From Sweltsa coloradensis (lineage: Eukaryota; Arthropoda; Insecta; Plecoptera; Chloroperlidae), in the NCBI GenBank assembly GCA_024449915.1, contig JAMZAV010000634.1, positions 1-64,000 on the forward strand: a stretch of DNA of 64,000 bases, given 5' to 3'. The position numbers and the translations under genes are program-made. The first letter of the stretch is position 1. Each line of letters opens with the position of its first letter. The notes below the pieces were generated by a model. The model did no database searches, was not told the origin of the DNA, and saw nothing but the letters and a program-made list of their open reading frames with translations. Below are positions 1-11,399 of the stretch, one piece after another.

Positions 1-850
1 TTAAAAACCCAAATCTAATTTTCTATTTCTTTCACTATTTAAGTATTTCGATTATTAATATTTTTGTTTTCGCATGATACTCAATGCTCACAGACGGGCG
101 GGATTAATTATGTTTAGTTATTTATTATTTAGCGGTCTCTTCTGCCCAGAATGCTTGGTAAAATAAACCATTGCAAATGGCGAAAGGCATATGTATAATA
201 TAATGTAATATTCAACGTAGGTTTTTAATAAGGTTCACATAGTAATGGCTTGTTACATATTGAGATTGATTGATATTTGTATATGAAAGTTTTAATCAAG
301 ATATATGAAGTCTGCCCAACGGGTTATCGTTGAGTGTCCAGCTACTATCGGAATGATCAGTTGAACAGGTAGAAAACAAATCGTGTTAAAACATCCTAGG
401 TTCTTGCCAAGTGATTGTTGACGAGAATCGAACCTGAAGCCTCCCGAGTAGTCGTGTGTTATTATTGGAACACCTCCTAGTGAGGATTATAAAAGGTTGT
501 TTGTTCAGTTAACGCTGCCTGGCTAACATTGAAAACGACCGAGATAACGTAGTGTTTACGAGACAAGTTCCGGGTGTACTGTGTTAAGTTTGTACCGACT
601 AAAACGGGCTTTAGTCCAGTGCTAAACATAATCTATTGTAGATTCCGTATTGATTTTCAATATAAGATAGTCTGCAATATCCTAATGACTTAAGATCTAA
701 AACCTAAAATACTGTATATGCGTTATGCTAATCAACACAATATTATTATCTATTTATTTAACATTTCATATTGTTTTAAAATTATTAGGCCTATCTTGAA
801 TATTTTTAAACCCATATAGCTCGGCTCCTTAGATACCAAACAGGCTTAAG
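1..850. other. Non-coding AT-rich stretch, presumed CFAP299 intron
   Basis: No exon-like open frame is visible on either strand. Around 420-470 the minus strand contains GGTTCGATTCTC, which fits a pol III B box, and could be a decayed tRNA-derived SINE, but no matching A box or tRNA fold is clear. Otherwise nothing is recognised. The placement in the intron of the leftward gene is inferred from the CFAP299 first exon at 8742-8908. Confidence 0.4.
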
Positions 851-2927
851 TTCGGGGTTTAGTGATAGAGGCGTGAATTTTGGATCATTTACTCAAAAAA
901 AACGTGCTTAGTAATTTGCCAGGTGGTCACAATCGATTTTTGCCCCCGTTCAGGGGTGACCATGGTGCAAAGTTAGGGGTTGACATTATTTTCAAATGGA
1001 CTAGGGGTGAGCCTAATAGAAGTAAAAGTGTGGTATTTGAACATTTTGTTTGAGTATTGATTCAATTTAATTATTTAAATCTAAAAAAATGTTTTTTTAT
1101 AACAGGGGTGTCCAGAAATGTTATTTCGAAAAATCGTTCCAAATGGTAGGACCTAAGTAGGCCTATAGCTTGTGATGATTCATCTTTCGGGGATAAGTGA
1201 TAGAAGCGTGAATTTGGATCATTTACTCACAAAAATGCAATGAATCATTTGCTGGTGGGTCCGCATCGAAAATGTTCCCGTTCAGGGGTGACCATGGTGC
1301 AAAGTTAGCGGAAGACATTTCAAATAACCAGGGGTGAGCCTAATAGAAGTAAAAGTGCGGTATTTAAACATTTTGTTTAAAATAATTCAATTTAATTATT
1401 TAAATCTAAAAAATGTATTTTTTTTAACAGGGGTGTCTAAAATTGTTACATTCGCCCTTATTTCTGAAATACGTTTAAAATGCTAGTAAGTATAGCTTGT
1501 GATGACTCATTTGAAAGAAATTTAAACACTGAACACGAATTTAATACATAATCAAAACTCAAGGTCACCGGGGTGAATCAGGGTCACGATCTTTAAAATT
1601 TAATTATTATTTTGTTGTCTAATCACCATGAATAGACCACATAAAAAGTGTATATTTTGGTACTTTTTACCTAAATCGTTCGTCCAGGATAATATATGTA
1701 CATTAAAAGATCAATTCTATATTCAGGGTTGTACAAACTTTCTTTCTGGGTCGTGAGTTTTCCAAATATACTGTTAATTGCACCACCATAAGTTGTGACC
1801 ACTCATTTTGAATCAAAATGTATGCTGACCACGATTGTGTAATCAATTGTGTAAGTTAGTCTAATATTTATGGCTTTATATAGGAGTTTATAGGTACAGT
1901 GATACTGCTCTTCAGACACCTATTGTTTGGCCTCTGAAATTGAAAGCGCGCTGTTCTTTGTCTCCTATCAAAAGCTGTTACAAAGATGTGCCACTCAAAC
2001 AGGGGTGTGAGACTAGACTGGACTCGACTTCTGCGTGATTTTGAATTATCTGATTCCGTCCATAAAGAAACAATTTCGACATTTGGTAGACTCGAGTTTG
2101 GTTTCTGATTGACGGAATCAAACCGTGACTTGCGTCTGTGGCCGAGGATTTTACACAAAATAATAAATAAATTTCAAAGGTCGTGACCCTGATTGACCCC
2201 GGTGACCTTGACTTTTGACTATGTATGAAATTCGTGTTCAGTGTTTAAATTCCTTTCAAATGAGTCATCACAAGCTATGCTTCCTAGCATTTTGAACGTA
2301 TTTTAGAAATATGGGCAAATGTAACAATTCTGGACACCCCTGTTAAAAATAATACATTTTTAGATTTAAATAATTAAATTGAATAAATACTTGAACGAAA
2401 TGTTTAAATACCACCCTTTTACTTCTATAAGGCTCACCCCTAGTCTATTTGAAAATAATGTCTACCCCTAACTTGCACCATGGTCACCCCTGAAACGGGA
2501 AAATTTTTCGATGCGGACCCACCGGCAAATGATTCATTGCATTTTTCTGAGTAAATGATCCAAAATTCACGCTTCTATCACTTATCCCCGAAAGATGAAT
2601 CATCACAAGCTATAGGCCTACTTAGGTACTAGCATTTTGAACGAATTTTCGAAATAACAATTCTGGACACCCCTGTTAAAAATAATACATTTTTTAGATT
2701 TAAATAATTAAATTGAATAAATATTTAAACAAAATGTTTAAATACCACACTTTTACTTCTATTAGGCTCACCCCTAGTCCATTTGAAAATAATGTCAACC
2801 CCTAACTTTGCTCCATGGTCACCCCTGAACGGGGTAAAAAATCGATTGAGACCACCTGGCAAATTACTCAGCACGTTTTTTTTAAGTAAATGATCCAAAA
2901 TTCACGCCTCTATCACTAAACCCCGAA
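851..2927. mobile_element. Long inverted-repeat (fold-back) element
   Basis: The two halves are inverted copies. The left arm (851-about 1615) starts TTCGGGGTTTAGTGATAGAG and the right arm (about 2162-2927) ends with its near-perfect complement. Arms are roughly 765 bp, diverged by scattered substitutions and small indels. Each arm is itself a tandem duplication of a ~330 bp unit (starts near 851 and 1184 on the left, mirrored on the right). The central ~550 bp (1616-2161) is unique; a 96-codon minus-strand frame at 1868-2158 resembles nothing I know. This architecture is typical of non-autonomous fold-back DNA transposons. No convincing target duplication is seen at the ends, so the superfamily is not assigned. 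Confidence 0.85.
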
Positions 2928-4938
2928 TAGGTTTGTCTAAGCAACCAGGCTATTATATACAAAACAAGAATTACTGAACTCAAATTTAAAATAAATATGA
3001 CTTTCAGGAACCGATTTTTATATTTTGAAAAATTTATACTTAAATGACAGGTTCATATTTTTTGTTTAAAGTTATTTAAATTCATAGAAGATAAACTCAT
3101 ATTGTATGAATATTTCATGTTCGAAGTTGAATCTCGTGTTTTGCCGAGGAACGTTCAAAACAATCCGGTTTTCTTTATCTTCGAATAGATTATGTTTGAG
3201 TTCTCAAAGGAAACAAACTCACATGGCCCAGTTATTTCATTTCATCGGCATTTAAATCCAGCCCTCCAGTCCAGCTACAGGCAATCCATACTTTCAAATG
3301 AAAATATAAAAAAGAATGAGGAAAACGTAATAAAGACCAGATACAGAATACATTTATGTTTGAATATGATATCCAAGAAGAGTAAATCAAATTAATTCTA
3401 CTTTGGCTTGGAACCTCTCTCAACCCCCCCCCCCCCCACCACCACCACCACCACCACCACCACCACCCAACCTTGCTTATATAAATAATCGAGCTCATCC
3501 CCCCCCCCATCCTCGCATTCTCATGGTGGCCCTGCCTAGCTTACACGTGAGTCACGAGGATTAAAAACTTGAACGTGTGGACGATAGAGGTAAACCTATC
3601 CTAGGGTTAGCTCCTGCTCGACTTCCTGTGAGTTTTAACTAACAACACGGTCATTAGGCGAATCCTGGATTTAGTCCTTGAAATCCCTTGAGCATTTCTT
3701 CCCACCCTAGTCTGTCTGCCCTAGTTACCAGAAGGTGTAGATACCTGTGTTACAACTGTGCGGTGTATCAGTAATGAGCTTTCTATTAACCAATCAGCGA
3801 CGTACATTCTGGGGCAAAACTAAACCAAGGGGGAACGGAAACATCCTTTACTCTTATCAACTCTTCTATCCAACATGGATGCTGCTTATTGTTATTCATC
3901 TATGAACAAAGTAGCGCCTAACCTATTTTATTGTAGATTGAAGTGAGATTACAAACCAACGAAGTTAGTGCGCGAATTGTTCTGGTAACACCTAAACCTT
4001 CTTGTCTTAATTACACTGCTTTGATTTATTTATTTCCGCGAGTCCCAAACTTCGTTAACTCATCACGCAATTTAAACTCTTTGTGATTGTTGACAAACGT
4101 TCGATTACACCGACATACGACTTACTCTCTCCTTCTGGGTTCGAAACATAATTTCATTATGCCTTATTGAAATATCCAAATTTCTTATTAAATCTTAAAT
4201 TAAAATTATTAATCTAATCCCTAATTATCCTAATAAAATAAATCTCATAGATGAGACAGAATTAAAACGTGGGTCCTAACCATAACAACTAGTGTTCACT
4301 CACTTAGTTTTGTTTTAGTTGATCCTAACTAGAAACCAATATGTTACTTACCTGCCGAATCGTTTTTTACTCGGTATTTGTTCGCTCAATATCATTATTT
4401 TGCCAATATAATGACGCGAAAGAGAAGATTGGTGCAAATTCGAAAAGTTTTTTTTTATTTTAAATCATTTCTTACTTCACTATAAACTGCGTAAGGTAAA
4501 ATGAATACCATTAAGGTAAGTAATTTTTTAAAGGTGCATCTGAATAAATTAGTATAACTCTTCTAATGATGTTTTTTTGGTAGTAATTTTGTCTCTTTAT
4601 TCAACTAAAGCCTACTCAGTTTAGAGATGTATTTAATTATTTAACCCACAATTTAAAGTGGGACATACAGACATAATTTATAATTGGTCAGAGAATTGTT
4701 TAGTTTATACAGCACTTGACTTGATTGTACCTTGTCATACTTCGTTACAGTATTTAGAGGTCATTCAAAGAGACTGGTTGGTTAATTAATTACACCTGAC
4801 CTGACCTGAATCTAAGTTTGTGCAAAGTCTAGACTATAGCATGTCGGGCTCTCAAGATAGTTGGGAATTAAGATTGAATGCTTTAGTGCCGGTTTCACAA
4901 AACATTAAACTTCAGCTATATTTATAGCTAATATCAGG
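2928..4938. other. Non-coding stretch with a CACC microsatellite
   Basis: Apart from the simple repeat at 3421-3470 nothing is recognised. Frames are short and of low complexity. Likely intronic to CFAP299. Confidence 0.4.
3421..3470. repeat. Poly-C plus (ACC)n microsatellite
   Basis: A run of about fifteen C is followed by about eleven ACC triplets. A second poly-C run lies at about 3500. Apparent Trp/Gly-rich frames across it are translation of the simple repeat. Confidence 0.95.
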
Positions 4939-5640
4939 AGTTCCCGTGTGGGCCCGGGGTAGAATTTGGCCCAGAGCATGGCTCTGCTAAACGTAGAAGG
5001 CGAGGAAAGAAAAAAGTCCATCTCCAAACTTCAGCTGGTAAGTAGGGGAGTATATTACTCCCCGAAACTAGAGACGAGCTCTAGCAGTCGTCGTCGGGTA
5101 ACCACACCCCCTTCTCTTGACGACCTCCCCGACGACTTCGATGACCATGACAACAGGAACGATAACAAGACGATGACTTCCGCGACGTGAGAGTCCCCCC
5201 TTTTCTCCCCCTACCCGTGGCTGGTTCTGACCAGCATATGACTTTCCTCAATCCGCCTCATCTAGGGCGACGGTCGTTCGCCCGCAGCCAAGCGCACGCG
5301 ACTGCTAGAAGGCGATGACAAACTCGACCCTGTTTACAGCTACCCGAGTTGGGGGGTTTTCAGCTATCTGCACACGCCGTCCCGAAAGATTTACAATCTT
5401 GAAACTCGGTATATGACCTGATATGTGGTCCAAGACATACCAAAAAAAAAATCAGCCCGATCCGATAACCCGTTCTGTGTTAAAAAAGTGCGGAAATATC
5501 GACGATAATCGTCCGGCTGACTGGTTGGTTGGTTGGGGGGGGGGGGTAGTGGATTCTGCCAGAGAGGAATAAGAACCTACAGAGAAAATGGTACATCTTA
5601 AAACTATGAAACTTGGACCACACTTAGATGTACCCCAGAC
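4939..5640. repeat. Dispersed-repeat fragment beginning GGGCCCGGGGTAGAAT
   Basis: The phrase GTGGGCCCGGGGTAGAATTT at about 4947 is one I associate with retroelement-linked repeats in many arthropod genomes. It is followed by GC-rich sequence with an open 74-codon frame (4966-5190, basic N-terminal half, Asp-rich end). This frame has no recognised domain and is more likely a TE remnant than a host exon. From about 5400 the sequence becomes AT-rich with a G-run near 5535. Confidence 0.4.
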
Positions 5641-7160
5641 TCACAAACTTCCGCCGAGAGACAAGCAATATTCCACCCCCAACACCCCCTAAATCATCCC
5701 CTAAAATTAAAATAATTCATAGCTCTAACCCAAAATTGAATTTTTAGTCAAATTAGTTATTAAAATTATGTTCTTATGTGTTTTAACCCAATCGGTCTAT
5801 TCTCATTATACAAACCACATTTTGTCAACCCCCATCCCTAATAGTTTATATTATTTTTACCTTGATTTCCAGCATTCACCATGAAGGCACCTAATGAGTT
5901 ATCAACATGAAATTTGGCATGATGGTACATACTAATATGAAAAATCATTCGCCGAGAGGCAAGCGATATTCCACCCCCAAAACTCCCTAAATCATCCCCT
6001 AAAATTGGAATAATTGATAACTCTAAACCAAAATTGAATTTTTATTCAAGTTATTTAATTATGTTTTAATGTGCTTTAACCCAATCGGCCTATTCTCATT
6101 TTCTTTATCAAATTTTTTCAACCCCCATCCCTAATAGTTTATATTATTTTTACCTTGATTTCCAGCATTCACCATGAAGGATGAAGGCACCTAATGAGTT
6201 ATCAGCATGAAATTTGACATGATGCTACATACTAATAAGAAAAATCATTCGCCGAGAGGCAAGCGATATTCCACCCCTAAAATTGGAATATTTCATAGCT
6301 CTAACCTAAAATTGAATTTTTATTTAAATTGGTTATTAAAATTATGTTTTAATGTGTTTTAACCCAATCGGCATATTTTCAATATATAAACCACATTTTG
6401 TCAACCCCCATCCCAAATAGTTTTATATTATTTTTATCTTGATTTCCAGCATTCACCACGAAGGCACCTAATGAGTTATAATCATGAAATTTGTCATTAT
6501 GGTACATAATAATATGAAAAATAATCCGCCGAGAGGCAAGCGATATTCCACCCTCAACACCCCCTTAAATTGGAATAATTCATAGCGCTAATCTAAAATT
6601 GATGTTATATTCAAATTAGGTGTTTTTTTAAATTATGTTTTAATGTGTTTTAACCCAATCGGCCTATTCTCATTTCCTAAACCACATTTTTTCAACCCCC
6701 ATCCCTTATAGTTTATATTATTTTTACCTTGATTTCCAGCATTCACCATAAGGCACCTAATGAGTTATCAGCATGGAATTTGGCATGATGTTACATACTA
6801 ATATGAAAAATAATTCGTCGCGATGCAAGCGATATTCCACCCCCAGCATCCCCTAAATCATCCCCTAAAATTGGAATAATTCATACCTCTAATCTAATCT
6901 AACCCAAAATTGTATTTTTATTAAAATTAGTAAATTATGTTTTAATGTGTTTTAACCTAATAAGCCTATTCTCATTTCCTAAACAACACTTTCTCAACCC
7001 CCATCCCTAATAGTTTATATTTTTTTACCTTGATTTCCAGCATTCACCAAGGTACCGAATGAGTTATCAGCATGAAATTTGGCATGGTGGTACATAATAA
7101 TATGAAACACAATAATCCGCCAGGAGACAAGCGATATTTCACCCCCACTGTTCCCTACCA
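5640..7160. repeat. Satellite: about five tandem copies of a 280-300 bp unit
   Basis: The marker GCCGAGAGGCAAGCGATATT recurs, with variation, near 5653, 5951, 6251, 6528, 6817 and 7119, giving periods of about 298, 300, 277, 289 and 302 bp. Within each unit the same order of blocks repeats: a C-rich segment, TTTTAACCCAATCGG, CAACCCCCATCCC, TTGATTTCCAGCATTCACC and GAGTTATCAGCATGAAATTT. Copies differ by indels and substitutions. No coding frame runs through the array. The last copy abuts a Helentron-like element at 7196. Confidence 0.9.
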
Positions 7161-7195
7161 CTCTTTACTTTGGGAAAAACGTTATGTTGTATTTA

Positions 7196-7807
7196 CTAGG
7201 AAAACGCTAAAGTCCCGCCGCGTTGATGGATGAGCTTTTTAAAGTTTAAAGTTTGCTTGGGATATCTTTACTTTTACAAGTGCTTTGTTTTGCTGCCTAC
7301 GCATTGTAGGTGAATGTTGTCAAGTTTCTTTTGTTTCTTGTCAATTGGTATTATTTACCGTAAAAAACTTATATTAAAAGCTTTATTTCTATGGATTCTG
7401 GCTAACTTTTTCAACTTTTTCTTTCAAAAGGTACTACATCACCATAACCTTAATGTCCATGTATAATATGAACGTTGTAGCCCCACCCGTTTGGTCAGAA
7501 TTGGCCCAAATGTCACGAAAATATCGCACTAAAAATCGAAAAAAAATCGTAAAAGTACGATATTCATGAGAAATATTTCTTCGATTGTACCCAAAAACAA
7601 TACACCTCTAAGTTCAGAGATTTCGAAGGTCCTGTCAAATTTTCATCAAGATCGGATAAGCCGTTTGTCTGGTAGAGAGTTAACAAACAGACAAAAAAAC
7701 AAACAAAAAAAAAAAAACAAAAAAAAAAAAAAAAAAAAAAAAAAAAACACCCGAGCTAAATTTTTTGGGGGGTCGGTGAAATTGAAGTCTTCGCTTCGCT
7801 CATCCAA
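7196..7807 (-). mobile_element. Helentron-like non-autonomous element, copy A
   Basis: Read on the minus strand it begins TTGGATGAGCGAAGCG and ends with GCTCATCCATCAACGCGG, a hairpin (AACGC...GCGTT) and CTAG followed by T. The inverted TGGATGAGC/GCTCATCCA pair near both ends, the 3' hairpin and the CTAG ending match Helentron-associated (HINE/DINE-like) elements. It contains a long A-run (plus strand 7707-7747) and the conserved inner block with CCCACCCGTTTGGTCAGAAT. No long coding frame. Confidence 0.65.
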
Positions 7808-8079
7808 TTACAATTTTTAATATTTTAATTGCTGATTAAAATTATGCGTCAATGTGTTATAGTCCGGTCAACAAATCATTCACACAAAAACCCAAGACGA
7901 CATTAACCATATTAAATTTAATAAAAACATTGAATATTGCCAACTAGGCCTACAGATTGTAAACAAAAAAAAGATGGTAGCTTTTGTTTCTAGACAATCT
8001 GTTTTAAACGCACTGTATCCACCTTTACACGTATTTCACATGTTTAAGCCTTGATATGAAACAAACAACAAAAAGATGT
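7808..8079. other. Short non-coding spacer
   Basis: AT-rich sequence between copy A and the palindrome. Nothing recognised. Confidence 0.4.
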
Positions 8080-8586
8080 GATATCCCCCCAAAATAAAAA
8101 AAATTTGTAAAAAAAAAAAAAAAAAACGGCAGCAAAGCTCTCCTTCCAAAGTCTTCGGCTGTGAATGCTGTGAGATATAGAAGTTGAGCCAAGCATTTCA
8201 TTCTTTCTCCCTAGTTTCGCATTGAAAAGAAGTAAGATCATTTCGCCTGTTGACGAGCGCCAAGCCAACCATTTTCGTGGTAAAAAAGTTTAAATTTTAA
8301 ACTCAAAATCATAAAAAAATTACTTGGCTATTGATTTTGGTACGAGGACTCTAAAAAGTCAATAGCCAAGTATTTTTTTTATGATTTTTTAACTTTTTTT
8401 ACCACGAAAATGGTTGGCTTGGCGCTGGTCAACAGGCGAAATGATCTTACTTCTTTTCAATGCGAAACTAGGGAGAAAGAATGAAATGCTTGGCTCAACT
8501 TCTATATCTCACAGCATTCACAGCCGAAGACTTTAGAAGGAGAGCTTGGCTGCCGTTTTTTACAAAAAAATTATTTTGGGGGGATC
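8080..8586. repeat. Near-perfect 0.5 kb palindrome
   Basis: Left arm 8080-8333 and right arm 8357-8586 are inverted copies that differ mainly in homopolymer lengths and a few substitutions, separated by a ~23 bp loop containing TTGGTACGAGGACTC. Outer ends are GATATCCCCCCAAAAT and its near complement. It could be a young fold-back MITE. No flanking target duplication is obvious. It lies about 155 bp from the CFAP299 splice donor, inside the presumed first intron. Confidence 0.9.
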
Positions 8587-8625
8587 CTCTACGCTAGAGT
8601 GGCGCATTATGAATTAACGGTTGAC

Positions 8626-8733
8626 TCGCTATTAGCATCGCCCTAGCTAGTTGAGGTTCAAGAAGTAATGAAGAGCGTCGCTATTAGCCTCGCCCTAGCT
8701 AGTTGAGGTTCAAGAAGTCGCTATTAGCCCCGC
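8626..8733. repeat. 41 bp tandem repeat beside a splice donor
   Basis: Two full units starting TCGCTATTAGC and ending GAGGTTCAAGAAG (8626-8666 and 8678-8717) and a partial third (8718-8733) lie directly next to the CFAP299 exon 1 donor at 8741/8740. An 11 bp spacer separates the first two. Possibly an intronic minisatellite. Confidence 0.85.
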
Positions 8734-8741
8734 TGTCTCAC

Positions 8742-8908
8742 CTGTAGCCCAGCTCCGCGATGGTGCGCGCAGTGTCCGTGCTCTGCAGGAAACAGAGGTC
8801 GACGGCGGTGACCAGCGAGTCCAGGTACTCCTCAAAGGTGTTGAAGGCCAGCAGGCGACGATCTGCGTCCAGCTGGCCACCAATGGCTACAGCAGCAGGC
8901 ATAGACAT
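8742..8908 (-). CDS. CFAP299: CFAP299 (C4orf22-like) homologue, first coding exon
   Basis: On the minus strand an ATG at 8908 opens 55 codons plus two bases, ending at a consensus donor (CAG|GTGAG, GT at 8741-8740). The peptide contains FNTFEEYLDSLVTAVDL and TARTIAELGY, which matches the N-terminal signature of the cilia- and flagella-associated protein 299 family (F-x-x-[FY]-E-[DE]-[YF]-L-D-S...V-D-L...E-L-G-Y-R). The family is conserved in ciliated organisms and linked to sperm flagella and motile cilia. The ATG sits in an acceptable context (AAGATGT); a second in-frame ATG follows two codons later. Codons are GC-rich against an AT-rich background, as in the NOS exons. Downstream exons should lie leftward, but I found none in 1-8741, so intron 1 probably runs beyond the window edge. 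Assignment rests on a short exon and should be checked by homology search. Confidence 0.78.
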
Positions 8909-9996
8909 CTTCCGGCTGGATTAGAGCAACCACATGAAGAATTAATGATACAAATTTGACTAGGAAATGTGGGATTATTTTTGTTTCGTGTGTTGGGGAT
9001 TTCCAGACGTAATTTGCTTACCTATATGACCGACCATTGACCCTATGATTTTTTCATCCCTATGGCGTCATTTGATTAGTTAGTCGCTCTATAATAATTG
9101 GCTAATGTTTTCCATACAAGTTTTGCTTGTCAGGGATTGCGCATATATAAGTAATTAGTGATTAAACTTAAACATAGCGTAATTTTTAAAAAAAATGTGA
9201 AGAAATTCAACCGTGTGTGCTTCTCTTGGCGTGCAGGTTTTGTGTTCATATAAATTATAAAATAGAGTATAACATTTTAAAGTAGATTAAGTAGATGGCA
9301 GTAATTTTGACATCCACCACATGATTTTGTATCTTTGACTGTAATAAAACAATTCACATGTGGCAATCAAAATTAAGACGAATCGTGTTTGTGATCCATA
9401 TCAGCTCAGCAGATAATAATTATATATCACCCCTCTGTTGAAACCTGAGTGTCGTCGCCAGAAGCACGTCCGTCTCAATATGCGGTTACCCGATACCCTC
9501 GAATAGACAGAAATGCAACTACTTTGCAACAGTCATGTCCCAAATTACATGAGGCAAAGTCACGTGCCTGAATCCACCAAGCAATGCTAGTTTACACGTA
9601 TATCTATCATATTAGGTAATGATATAACTTGGGGAAGTCGCATATAACATGGCAGACTTCTAGTTTTCAATGCAATGTATATGCGACAGGTATTTACAAT
9701 AACGGAACATTTAAATAAAAAATAGGCTATATCATTAGAATATTATGCCTACTTATATTAAAAGGCCAACTGATGGTATTGACTATTAAATATATAAAAT
9801 GTAAATTTAATTATTATTTAACCTGGGAATCAATAAGCCTTCATACTGTGTTTATTTATCAACAAACGGTTTATTTAAACCCGTACCAATAGTGTATTAT
9901 CTCCATATGCCTCATATACCGTAAAATATTAGTAGTATGTCCATCGATAAAGTGTAATAAGTAGGCCTATTTTCTTTCAAATTTTCAAAATGTTTA
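8909..9996. other. Upstream flank of CFAP299, no gene seen
   Basis: AT-rich intergenic sequence containing the presumed promoter and 5' UTR of the leftward gene. No TATA box at a fixed distance or other definite element could be identified. No coding frame of note. Confidence 0.4.
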
Positions 9997-10965
9997 TTGA
10001 GCGAGCGTAGCGAGCGTCTCCACTTGACTCTTATGGCTCGAATGTCTGTTTTTTTTGTTTTTTTTCTGTTACTGCTTCGATACAGGTCGCACCGTTTCTC
10101 TGATCGACCTGAAATTTTTTACACATGTACATACCACCTAGGCGGGTTGCTGTATAGTTTTTGAACAAAATCCGATCGTTGGTTATAAAAAATAAAAAAA
10201 TAAAAAATAAAAAAAATAAATAAAAATGTTCCGATCGTTATGAAATTTTGCATGGTCAATAAGTACAACATTCTCTCCTGTTTTCCAAATTTTCAGCTAT
10301 TCGGTCAAGACCTAAAGTCTTTTTGGTAATCATAATTCGAAAAATGATGTTAAAAAATGAAGGAGGCAGTGAAGATACAAAGATACACTTTAGAAGGCGT
10401 GACGTGAATTAGTACAATGCAAAGATGTTGGAATAGTATATAGTGTACAATGTCAATATTCAGTTAGGCCTACACTGTGTGGTGGGCTTTATGGGAATGT
10501 CGTACTCGGGTCATGTTGCACGTACCGGTGCTCGCTCAACAACGCGTCCAACTGAGCGTTTTCCTAGTTTATGGGATTTGTATTACAATTTCGCTCTAAC
10601 GAACAAACGGCTGCTCCGATCTTGTCGATATTACAGGGAACCTTCGGAACCTTTGAACTTCGATATGATTGTTATACACACCTAATCTTATAAACACTCA
10701 CCCTCAACAATATTATAGACATTCTACAATTTAACTTCGTTTTACAATTTGATCTGTTAGCTCTCTACCGGATAAACGGCTACTTAGATATTCATGAAAT
10801 TTTCACGAGACCTTAAAAATCTCTTAGGCGGTAGCCTACAATCATGGATTTTTTTTTAATCACACCATCGGATTTTTTTTTTAATAACACCATCGTATTT
10901 TTTTTATCAAACAGGAATGCAGGAGATGGCTCATCCGTCAATGCGTTCGCGTAGCTCGATGCTAG
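9997..10965 (+). mobile_element. Helentron-like element, divergent relative
   Basis: It starts with TTGAGCGAGCGTAGCGAGCG and ends with GGCTCATCCGTCAATGCGTT and a CTAG at 10962-10965, paralleling the plus-strand copy at 47647-48400 (GCTCATCCATCAACGCG ... GCGTTCGCGAAGC ... CTAG). The interior has T- and A-rich runs and the family phrase about taxonomically widespread 'gataaacggct' type blocks (ACCGGATAAACGGCT at about 10768). Boundaries are approximate. A frame at 10443-10685 within it has no recognisable product. Confidence 0.45.
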
Positions 10966-11203
10966 CGCCACCCGGCGGCATTCTGTAGAAGCTTGTTCGT
11001 TAATTTATATCAACACCCTGATTGCATTCATAATTAATAATTTAAATGCATTTTCTTGCACTTAAATCATGCATCAAGCATGCGCCCATATTTTAAATCG
11101 ATAAGACCGGTCACAATCTCTGCACGCAAGAAACCAAGTTAGCATTCCGCCCCATGTCGGTACCTCGCACGGTACATAAGGTTTGGGTGTCTCAAGCCGA
11201 AGC

Positions 11204-11366
11204 ATACTTACCTTGGCGTAGGGGTTACCTTGATCATCAAGGAGGTTCCCCCAGGTTGAGGCTCTTCCATTGCACTTCGGTCGAGCTGAACCCTGCGATG
11301 ATCCCAAATGTGGATTACTCGGGCGCGTAATTTTTGGTAGTCGGGACTGCGTACGCGCGGTCCCGG
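11204..11366 (+). ncRNA. U1 spliceosomal snRNA (gene or recent copy)
   Basis: The U1 snRNA pairs with 5' splice sites. The sequence begins ATACTTACC, the universal 5' splice-site recognition end, and continues with insect-like GGCGTAGGGGTTACC, the stem-loop II segment CCATTGCAC (U1A-binding type loop), CCCTGCGATGATCCCAAATG (stem III), the Sm site AATTTTTGG at 11329-11337 and a strong terminal hairpin built on CGGGAC/GTCCCG. Its length of 163 nt is normal (about 164). Two deviations stand out: an extra T after ACC (ACCTTGGCG where ACCTGGCG is usual) and GATCATCAAG in loop I where the U1-70K target is normally GATCANGAAG. These could mean a pseudogene, a variant, or a base-call error. No PSE or 3' box was recognised with confidence. 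Confidence 0.92.
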
Positions 11367-11399
11367 AATAAACTCTGTGCAACTAGGGTGGTACGCATA

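Noticed and set aside
841..2940. Target duplication for the fold-back element (AGGCTTAA versus AGGTTTGT)
   Set aside because: Only 5 of 8 positions agree, so it was not accepted.
4966..5190. Host exon encoding an Asp-rich protein end
   Set aside because: No splice-site context or family match was convincing, and the start overlaps a dispersed repeat phrase.
5640..7160. CRISPR array
   Set aside because: Units of ~290 bp are fully repeated with no spacers and the genome is eukaryotic.
7566..7820. Frames starting MRNISSIVP in Helentron-like copies (also 52974 and similar)
   Set aside because: They run through poly-A into poly-Lys and differ between copies by frameshifts; repeat-derived, no selection for coding.
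1..8741. Further CFAP299 exons on the minus strand
   Set aside because: No frame with the expected following residues (R-G-T-G-E type and basic downstream segment) was found.
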